Source of the DNA: Candidatus Acetothermia bacterium
GTDB taxonomy: Bacteria; Bipolaricaulota; Bipolaricaulia; Bipolaricaulales; Bipolaricaulaceae
Direction: 5' to 3'
Assembly (NCBI GenBank): GCA_011057175.1
Contig: DSBZ01000249.1
Coordinates: 1-7,781 of the forward strand
Length of the DNA stretch: 7,781 nt
A model generated the notes under the pieces. The model was not told the origin of the DNA. It searched no databases and saw nothing but the letters and a program-made list of their open reading frames with translations. Every line of letters begins with the position of its first letter. Within the stretch, counting starts at the first letter, position 1. Positions 1 to 4,620 of this stretch are shown here, in pieces. The position numbers and the translations under genes are program-made.

Positions 1-592
1 CCCCCCCCACCACCGGCACCACCGGGCTCCCCCCGCTCCCCAGGAGCCGCTCGTAGTGCCCACGGAGGCGGGCAGGAACGCGCTGAAAGAGCTCATCGCG
101 CTTGAGCCGAAGGGCATCCTGCTCGGCCAGGATCTCGGCCCGCCGCCGGGCGAGCGCAGCCAGCTCCTCCTCCAACCGCCCCCGGCGTTCCTCGTGGGCG
201 ACCTCCTCCTCCCGCAGCTTCCCCTCATCGGCCTCCGCCTCCGCCATCAGCCGGAGCGCTTCATCGGCCAGCTCGTCCAGGCGCCCGCGAAGGAAGGTCA
301 CCTGCTCCCGCAGGTATTCCATCTCCTTGTAGGGGATGATGTCGTGATCGAGCTTGTGCTGATAGGTGCGGATCTTCTCGTCCGTGTCGTCGGCCTCTCT
401 CGACTTGGCGAGCGCGGAGTGGCGGAGGGCCTGATGGGCTTCCTGGCGGCGCGTGAACCCCTCCTCCTCGGCGGCGAGCCGGTCGTGGAGGCGCTTCTCC
501 TCCCGCTCGAGATCGGCCAGGCGCCCGTCAAGCGTGCGCAGCCTGGCATCGGCCTCGGCGAGGGCAACGAGCTGGACCAGTGCCTCGTTCAT
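1..592 (-). CDS. Coiled-coil zinc-ribbon protein (C4-type, CT398-like), 3' end cut by window edge
   Basis: The first 197 codons are visible, starting at the ATG at 592-590; there is no stop before the window edge. The protein begins MNEALVQLVALAEADARLR and is almost entirely charged heptad-like helix (runs of E, R, L and A) to about residue 175, which predicts a long antiparallel coiled coil. It then reads HYERLLGSGG and PVVPVV before the edge. In this family (C4-type zinc ribbon, zf-RING_7 type) a 'YE-R-...-G-...-P' segment of this kind comes directly before a CxxC...CxxC zinc ribbon, so the missing part is probably that ribbon; this is inferred, not seen. The family is thought to act in nucleic-acid or cell-envelope-related processes, but its biochemical role is not settled. 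The start codon overlaps the stop of the upstream Nif3 gene (ATGA, 592-589), so translation is likely coupled. The gene pair is common in bacteria, which supports the call. Confidence 0.85.
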   Translation of the reverse strand, partial: MNEALVQLVALAEADARLRTLDGRLADLEREEKRLHDRLAAEEEGFTRRQEAHQALRHSALAKSREADDTDEKIRTYQHKLDHDIIPYKEMEYLREQVTFLRGRLDELADEALRLMAEAEADEGKLREEEVAHEERRGRLEEELAALARRRAEILAEQDALRLKRDELFQRVPARLRGHYERLLGSGGSPVVPVVGG

Positions 593-1650
593 CGCTCCAC
601 CACCATCAAATCGGGAAACCGCTCGTTCAGGAGCCGGCCCACGTGGCCCACGAACGGTCGCTCCGTCTCCTGATGCCCGAACGCGACCGCGGTGAGCCCG
701 GACTCGGAGGCAGCCCGTCCCTGGTGGTACCCGATCTCCCCGGTGAGGTAGAGCTCGGCTCCGAAAGCGAGGGCATCCTCCCAGAGGTCCCCCCCGCTCC
801 CCCCGCACAGGGCGACCCGGCGCACCTCCCGGCCGAGGTCTCCGTACACGGCCCGCGGCCCGGCCCCACCCAACGCCTCGCCGAACCGGCAGACGACATC
901 GGACGCCGCGGCCGGCCCGGGGAGGTCTCCCCCCCTTCCCAAGCCGTGAAGGGGGGACGGGTTCTCCAGGGGGTACACGTCGTAGGCCACCTCCTCGTAG
1001 GGGTGGGTCCCCTTCACCGCGGCGAGCACGGCCGGGAGGCGCTCGGCAGGGACCACCGTCTCCAGCCGGATCTCGTCGACCCGCTCCTCCCGCCCCACTT
1101 CCCCGAGGTAGGGATGCGACCCTTCCCCGGGAAGGAACGTCCCGATGCCGCGGGAGCGGAACGAGCAACGGCCGTAGCGACCGATTTCCCCTGCCCCAGC
1201 CGCGAACACGGCCTCCGCCACCCGGTCCGCGTGCCCGCAGGGCACGAACACGGCGAGCTTGACGAGCCTCCCCCGGGGGGAGAGGGGCCGCACCTCCTCG
1301 AGGCCCAAGTACCCGGCGAGAACCTCCCCCAGCCCGCCCTGAGCGGAATCGTAGGGGGTATGTACGGCGTAACACGCGGTTCGGGACGAGAGCAGGGCCT
1401 GAAGCTTCGCCCCCAGAGGCGTCTCGGGGAGCACGTGGTCGAGCGGGCGGAACAGGAGCGGGTGATGGGTCACGACGAGGTCCACAGCGCTCAGGTCTCG
1501 AGCGACCTCGAGATCGAAGTCGAGGGCCACCACGACCCTCCGACACGGCCCCTCGAGCGGACCCACCTGGAGCCCGGACCGGTCCCAATCCTCAGCGAGC
1601 GCTGGCGGGAAGAGCTCGTTGAGGAAGGCAACCACGTCCTGGCGATCCAT
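589..1650 (-). CDS. Nif3/YqfO family protein (GTP cyclohydrolase I type 2 homolog) with CutA/PII-like insert
   Basis: This 353-residue protein has the full three-part YqfO layout. The N-terminal Nif3 half carries EDWDRSGLQVG (20-30), the metal-binding THHPLLF (61-67) and HTPYDSA (97-103, with D101 in the ligand position). An insert of about 110 residues (about 127-235, ending in GTHPYEEVAYDVYPLEN) matches the PII/CutA-like domain of long-form family members. The C-terminal half carries YHQG (308-311) and GHQETE (325-330), whose His and Glu usually complete a two-metal centre. The family forms toroidal hexamers; its physiological reaction is unsettled, despite the old annotation as a GTP cyclohydrolase homolog. 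The usual N in 'DN-GLQVG' is R or S here, a mild oddity. The ATG at 1650 is chosen because family similarity begins at MDRQDVVAFLNELFPP. The same frame stays open to 2109, but that part overlaps the divergent gene and its promoter. No Shine-Dalgarno precedes the start; see the promoter at 1660-1689. It is the first gene of an operon with the zinc-ribbon gene. Confidence 0.93.
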   Translation of the reverse strand: MDRQDVVAFLNELFPPALAEDWDRSGLQVGPLEGPCRRVVVALDFDLEVARDLSAVDLVVTHHPLLFRPLDHVLPETPLGAKLQALLSSRTACYAVHTPYDSAQGGLGEVLAGYLGLEEVRPLSPRGRLVKLAVFVPCGHADRVAEAVFAAGAGEIGRYGRCSFRSRGIGTFLPGEGSHPYLGEVGREERVDEIRLETVVPAERLPAVLAAVKGTHPYEEVAYDVYPLENPSPLHGLGRGGDLPGPAAASDVVCRFGEALGGAGPRAVYGDLGREVRRVALCGGSGGDLWEDALAFGAELYLTGEIGYHQGRAASESGLTAVAFGHQETERPFVGHVGRLLNERFPDLMVVER

Positions 1651-1659
1651 GTCAGCACG

Positions 1660-1689
1660 AGTGTAGCGGTCCGCTCGCTTGCCGGGCAA
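1660..1689 (-). promoter_or_regulatory. Predicted leaderless sigma-70-type promoter of the Nif3 operon
   Basis: Read on the minus strand, TTGCCC (1689-1684) and TACACT (1665-1660) are separated by 18 bases. Only nine bases lie between the -10 box and the ATG at 1650, so transcription would start at or within about two bases of the start codon. No Shine-Dalgarno is present. Together these suggest a leaderless mRNA. The box matches are seen; the activity is inferred. Confidence 0.5.
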
Positions 1690-1690
1690 G
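1678..1690. promoter_or_regulatory. Palindrome holding both divergent -35 boxes (operator candidate)
   Basis: CTTGCC-G-GGCAAG is a perfect inverted repeat with 6-bp arms and a 1-base centre. It lies in the 64-bp gap between the divergent Nif3 and DUF763 genes. Both proposed -35 hexamers lie inside it: TTGCCG on the plus strand (1679-1684) and TTGCCC on the minus strand (1689-1684). A bound protein, or RNA polymerase at one promoter, would block the other. The symmetry could be a by-product of two facing TTGCC boxes rather than a regulator site. Confidence 0.4.
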
Positions 1691-1706
1691 GAACCGTGAC
1701 TACCAT
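1679..1706 (+). promoter_or_regulatory. Predicted leaderless promoter of the DUF763 gene
   Basis: TTGCCG (1679-1684) and TACCAT (1701-1706) are separated by 16 bases. Eight bases separate the -10 box from the ATG at 1715, and there is no Shine-Dalgarno. This mirrors the arrangement on the opposite strand. TACCAT is a moderate match to TATAAT, so the call rests partly on the repeated leaderless geometry in this window. Confidence 0.4.
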
Positions 1707-1714
1707 CATCCCCG

Positions 1715-2833
1715 ATGGCGGGACGCACGGGGATCGTGGACCTTCCCCTCCATGGGGGCCATGCTCCGCGCTGGCTCTTCGCGCGGATGGTCCGCCTGTC
1801 ACGGGAGATCGTCCTCGTCCTCGCCGACGAGTTCGGGACGGAGGGCGTGCTGGCCCGGCTCTCCGACCCAGGCTGGTTCCAGGGCCTGGGGTGCTTCCTC
1901 GGCTTCGACTGGCACTCGAGCGGGCTCACCACGACCGCCTGCGGGGCGCTCAAGGAAGCGCTGCACGAAGTGGGGAACGAGATCGGCCTCTGGGCCGCAG
2001 GGGGCAAGGGGGCCACCTCGCGGCGCACGCCGTTCGAGATCGCCGAGGCTGGCCCGAAGCTCGCAGTCGAGCCAGAGCCCCTCGTGTACGCGTCGCGGAT
2101 GACGGCCAAGGTGGACTCCGCCGCTCTTCAGGACGGCTTCCAGATCTACCACCACGCCTTCTTCTTCGACCGGGCAGGGCGGTGGTGCGTGATCCAGCAG
2201 GGGATGAACGAGAAGACGGGGATGGCCCGCCGCTATCACTGGAACTCCGAGGCCGTTGTGGACTTCGTCTGCGAGCCCCATGCGGGGATCGTGGGACCGA
2301 GGTCCGATCTCGTCCTGAACCTGGTGGCGCGGGAAGCGGACGGGGTGCGGAGGGCGATCCCCGAACTCGCGCACGAGCCGCCGCCCCGGTTGGCAAGCGA
2401 GCTGTCGCGCCTCCGGGGCCTGACCCTTCCCCGCCGGCACGCCATCCTCGTGTCCGACCTCGACCCCCGGCGCCTGCAGACCGTGTTCCTCTCCACGTAC
2501 ACGAGCGAGGCGGTGACTTTCGAGGGGCTCCTCGCAACCCCCGGGGTGGGGGCGAAGGGCTTGCGGGCCCTCGCCCTGCTGGCGGAGCTCCTCTATGGGG
2601 TACCGGTCTCGTTCCGCGATCCGGCCCGATTCGCCTATGCCCACGGGGGGAAGGATGGGATGCCTTATCCCGTGGACCGGGAGACCTACGACCGGACGAT
2701 CGAGGTCCTCGGCCAGGCGGTGCGGCGGGCGAAGCTCGGAGCGAGGGACGAGCTCAGCGCGCTGCGCCGGCTGGCGCGCGTCGGCGGCTCCCTCACGACG
2801 CCACCCCAGGAACGGCAGCCGGAGCGCGAATGA
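1715..2833 (+). CDS. DUF763 family protein, function unknown
   Basis: This intact 372-residue protein opens MAGRTGIVDLPLHGGHAPRW, the hallmark N-terminus of DUF763 (also known as COG1415), followed by LFARMVRLSREI. Other visible conserved blocks are GFQIYHHAFFFD (141-152), WCVIQQGMN (157-165), YHWNSE (174-179) and FAYAHGGKDGMPYPVDRETYD (306-326). The segment TPGVGAKGLRALALLAELL (275-293) looks like a helix-hairpin-helix turn (G-V-G), which suggests nucleic-acid contact. The many conserved His, Tyr and Asp residues look like an active site. No signal peptide or membrane segment is seen. The family is uncharacterised and is found mostly in archaea, thermophiles and deep-branching bacteria. ATG 1715 is fixed by homology at residue 1. 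The last 13 codons, a polar tail ending QERQPERE, are antisense to the end of the MATE gene. It appears to be a single-gene unit, divergent from the Nif3 operon. Confidence 0.9.
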   Translation: MAGRTGIVDLPLHGGHAPRWLFARMVRLSREIVLVLADEFGTEGVLARLSDPGWFQGLGCFLGFDWHSSGLTTTACGALKEALHEVGNEIGLWAAGGKGATSRRTPFEIAEAGPKLAVEPEPLVYASRMTAKVDSAALQDGFQIYHHAFFFDRAGRWCVIQQGMNEKTGMARRYHWNSEAVVDFVCEPHAGIVGPRSDLVLNLVAREADGVRRAIPELAHEPPPRLASELSRLRGLTLPRRHAILVSDLDPRRLQTVFLSTYTSEAVTFEGLLATPGVGAKGLRALALLAELLYGVPVSFRDPARFAYAHGGKDGMPYPVDRETYDRTIEVLGQAVRRAKLGARDELSALRRLARVGGSLTTPPQERQPERE

Positions 2834-4184
2834 CCTTCCTCTTCCAAGTCCCGCGCTGAAGCCACAGGAGGAGGGCGAGCCCGGCCAGGAAGTTGCTGAG
2901 GGCCATCCCCGCCCACAGCCCCGTCGTCCCGAACCCCAACGGATAGGCGAGGGCCCAGGACAGGAGGACCCTCAACGCCCACAGCCGGATGATCGCCATC
3001 ACCATCGGGGGCACGGTGTGGCCGGAGCCACGGAATGTGGCCGCCGCCCCATCGAACAGGCCGAAGAACGGGACCGAGGTCCCGAACACGGCGATGTACC
3101 ACGCACCCTGGCGGATGACCTCCGGGTCAGCCACGAACAGCCCGAACAGGGGCCGCCGCAGGAGGAGGGTCACGAAGTAGAGGCCGACCAGGGCGAGGAA
3201 CGTCGCCCCGATCCCGCGGCGGGAGATCGTCGCCGCCCGCTCCGTCTGCTCGGCCCCCAAGTTCTGCCCGACCATCGCCACGAGCGCGCTCCCCGCCCCC
3301 CAGCTGATCACGTTCACGAGGTTGATGATCCGGTTGCCCACGGTGTACGCCGCCACCACCGCCGTCCCGAACCCGGACACGAGCCCCATCACCATCACGA
3401 ACCCGAGCGAGGTGCTCGCCTGATCGAGGACGTTGGGGAGACCCACCCGCAGGATGGGGAGGATCCGCCCGAGACGGGGCCGGAGGTTCGTGAGATGGAT
3501 CCGGATCCCCGCGCGCCCGGAGAAGAGGAGTTCCAGCCCCACCGCAGCGACCAGGGTCCGGGAGAGGATCGTCGCCCCCGCCGCGCCCGCCACGCCCCAC
3601 CCCGGGATCGGGCCCCATCCGAAGATGAACAGGGGATCGAGCACCCCGTTCAGGAGAAGCGATCCCACGCTGAGGTACATCGCGAGCCGGGTGTTCCCCA
3701 ACCCCAGCATCAGCCCACCAAACGCGTGGGCCAGGAACATGATCGGGAGGCCGAAGCACTCGATGCGCAGGTAGGTGAGGGCCAGCGGGTAGATCTCCTC
3801 CGGAGCGCCGATGAGACGGAGCACGGTCGGCGCCAGGGTGAACCCCAGCGCCCCAAGGACCGTGGAGGCGAGGCCGAGGAACGCCAGGATCTGCCCCGCG
3901 GACTCCTCCGCTCCCTGCGGGTCTCCCGCCCCGTAGTGCTGAGCGACGAATGTGGCCCCGGCGGCCTGGAACCCGCTGGCAAACGACATGAAGAAGAACA
4001 GGATCGGCCACGCCATCCCGGGGGCGGCGACGGCCGCCGTGCCGAGCCTCCCCAGCCAGAACGCATCCACGAGGTTGTACAGGGCCTGTAGCGCAGCGGT
4101 GAGCATCACCGGCCATGCGAGGAGGAGCATCGTTGAGAGGATGGGCCCGTTCAGGATCCTCTCGCGCATGTACCTCGGGTTCAT
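2793..4184 (-). CDS. MATE-family multidrug/cation efflux transporter
   Basis: This 463-residue, strongly hydrophobic membrane protein has about 12 predicted transmembrane segments in two similar halves. The start MNPRYMRERILNGPI leads into LLLAWPVMLTAALQALYNLVDAFWLG, the usual first MATE helix. FVAQHYGAGD (79-88) and VAMVGQNLGA (302-311) are the paired half-repeat signatures. D40, N179 and D183 (in LLLNGVLDPLFIFGWG) line up with D41, N180 and D184 of the archaeal PfMATE N-lobe proton/cation site, so coupled antiport of organic cations or drugs across the inner membrane is expected. The substrate cannot be read from the sequence. The C-terminus is a short basic tail (WKRKVIRAP). ATG 4184 is preferred. 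The ATG at 4169 (MRERIL) is an alternative, with GAGG three bases upstream. The frame stays open to 4859, but that stretch has no MATE similarity. The 3' end overlaps DUF763 tail to tail by 41 bp. Confidence 0.93.
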   Translation of the reverse strand: MNPRYMRERILNGPILSTMLLLAWPVMLTAALQALYNLVDAFWLGRLGTAAVAAPGMAWPILFFFMSFASGFQAAGATFVAQHYGAGDPQGAEESAGQILAFLGLASTVLGALGFTLAPTVLRLIGAPEEIYPLALTYLRIECFGLPIMFLAHAFGGLMLGLGNTRLAMYLSVGSLLLNGVLDPLFIFGWGPIPGWGVAGAAGATILSRTLVAAVGLELLFSGRAGIRIHLTNLRPRLGRILPILRVGLPNVLDQASTSLGFVMVMGLVSGFGTAVVAAYTVGNRIINLVNVISWGAGSALVAMVGQNLGAEQTERAATISRRGIGATFLALVGLYFVTLLLRRPLFGLFVADPEVIRQGAWYIAVFGTSVPFFGLFDGAAATFRGSGHTVPPMVMAIIRLWALRVLLSWALAYPLGFGTTGLWAGMALSNFLAGLALLLWLQRGTWKRKVIRAPAAVPGVAS

Positions 4185-4197
4185 CGGCGGAGGGGGA

Positions 4198-4203
4198 AGT
4201 ATA
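4198..4203 (-). promoter_or_regulatory. Predicted -10 box of the MATE gene
   Basis: On the minus strand TATACT (4203-4198) lies 13 bases before the ATG at 4184. This predicts a leader of only about 5-7 bases, with no Shine-Dalgarno. No convincing -35 box is seen at 16-18 bases (candidates there are ACCCGG and TACCCG). It would fit the short-leader style of the other promoters in the window. Confidence 0.4.
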
Positions 4204-4239
4204 CGCGACGGAGGAGGGCACCGGGTACGATCGCTCCCC

Positions 4240-4254
4240 GAAGGAGGCTCCTTC
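4240..4254. repeat. 15-bp perfect palindrome in the MATE/GDT1-remnant divergent region
   Basis: GAAGGAG-G-CTCCTTC has 7-bp arms and a 1-base centre. On the plus strand its left arm contains the strong Shine-Dalgarno AAGGAGG (4241-4247) of the GDT1-like remnant, so in RNA the hairpin could mask that site. In DNA it lies about 37 bp upstream of the MATE -10 box and could serve as an operator. No T-tract follows on either strand, so a terminator is unlikely. Its function is inferred. Confidence 0.35.
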
Positions 4255-4256
4255 CC

Positions 4257-4510
4257 CTGGAGTGGCGACTCGCCCTGACGACGTTCGGGATGGTGTTCCT
4301 CGCCGAGCTCGGGGACAAGACACAGCTCCTCGTGTCCACCCTCTCCTCCCCGCACCCCGCCCCATGGCCGGTGTTCGTCAGGGCCGCGCTGGCCCTCTCC
4401 CGCGCGGGCCCCTGCGAAGCGTTTGTCGGCGGCGCGGTGAGCGAGTTCCTGCCCACGAGGTACGTCCAACTCAGGGCCGGGATCTTCCCGTCTTCGGTTT
4501 GCGCAACTCC
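4257..4510 (+). pseudogene. Decayed single-domain TMEM165/GDT1-family (UPF0016) transporter gene
   Basis: Translation from 4257 gives LEWRLALTTFGMVFLAELGD followed by KTQLLV. This is the GDT1 family hallmark E-x-G-D-K-T inside a hydrophobic helix. VGGAVSEFLPTRYVQLRAGI (4425-4484) matches the second half of a one-domain member. GDT1 proteins export Mn2+ or Ca2+ across membranes; one-domain forms of about 85-100 residues work as oligomers. Several lesions are visible. The expected initiator ATG is CTG, nine bases after AAGGAGG at 4241. The usual glycine of the 'F-x-G-A-x-A-L' segment is R (agg, 4380-4382). Family-like sequence leaves the frame near 4488 and resumes as VFGLRNS in another frame (4490-4510). 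There is no family stop codon, and the frame runs on into the downstream surface-protein gene. A working gene using a CTG start, or an assembly error, remains possible, but three separate defects favour decay. Confidence 0.6.
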
Positions 4511-4534
4511 ATTTCTCCGCGGCGGGGGAACGCT

Positions 4535-4540
4535 TATAAT
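4535..4540 (+). promoter_or_regulatory. Perfect TATAAT -10 box upstream of the surface-protein gene
   Basis: TATAAT at 4535-4540 is the only perfect -10 hexamer noted in this control region and stands in an otherwise G/C-rich stretch. The sequence 17 bases upstream (TTTCTC, 4512-4517) is a poor -35 match. Transcription would start near 4546-4548, right on the ATG of a possible short upstream ORF and about 70 bases before the surface-protein start. Confidence 0.6.
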
Positions 4541-4545
4541 CCAGC

Positions 4546-4620
4546 ATGCGTCGTTGGCTCTGGCCCGTGCAGGCTGGGCGAACTCCGCACGCGGGACGCT
4601 TTGGGGGGGAAAGAGGATGA
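4546..4620 (+). CDS. Possible 24-residue upstream ORF (leader peptide candidate)
   Basis: The ATG at 4546 lies five bases after TATAAT, so it could be read as a leaderless start. It encodes 24 residues beginning MRRWLW, rich in Arg and Gly with two Trp, and stops at TGA 4618-4620. That stop overlaps the surface-protein start in an ATGA arrangement (4617-4620). The RNA could form GCGTC/GACGC (4548-4552 with 4595-4599). Inside that, either GCCC/GGGC (4563-4566 with 4576-4579) or CGTGC/GCACG (4566-4570 with 4587-4591) could form; these two are mutually exclusive. This is compatible with translational coupling or an attenuator, but a short open frame in GC-rich DNA can arise by chance. No homology is recognised. 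Confidence 0.25.
   Translation: MRRWLWPVQAGRTPHAGRFGGERG

Noticed and set aside
1..13. Cytosine run at the window edge as a phase-variable tract
   Set aside because: On the coding strand it reads as ordinary Gly/Val codons (GGG GGG GTG GTG) at the linker before the expected zinc ribbon. The edge position does not allow the run to be judged.
1651..2109. N-terminal extension of the Nif3 gene up to 2109
   Set aside because: The extra 153 codons lie antisense to DUF763 and across the divergent control region. Family similarity starts at the ATG at 1650.
580..2859. Open frame of 759 codons on the plus strand across the Nif3 gene
   Set aside because: It is antisense to Nif3, then crosses DUF763 in another frame. 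The protein is Pro/Arg/Gly-rich with no recognisable domain, a typical open shadow in GC-rich DNA.
2595..4091. Open frame of 498 codons on the plus strand
   Set aside because: It runs antisense to the MATE gene and encodes a Pro/His/Glu/Arg-rich low-complexity product, while the other strand has clear MATE motifs and helices.
4185..4256. Manganese riboswitch (yybP-ykoY type) upstream of the GDT1 remnant
   Set aside because: Such elements often precede this transporter family, but no matching conserved loops could be found in this short stretch.
3127..4365. Open frame of 412 codons on the minus strand over MATE
   Set aside because: It is an alternate frame of the MATE gene with no hydrophobic helices and no family similarity.
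4137..4616. Surface protein starting upstream as a GDT1-DUF11 fusion
   Set aside because: A strong -10 box, a Shine-Dalgarno-like GAGG and a textbook signal peptide begin at 4617. The upstream frame has no ATG other than one inside the GDT1 helix. Kept only as a possibility in the findings.
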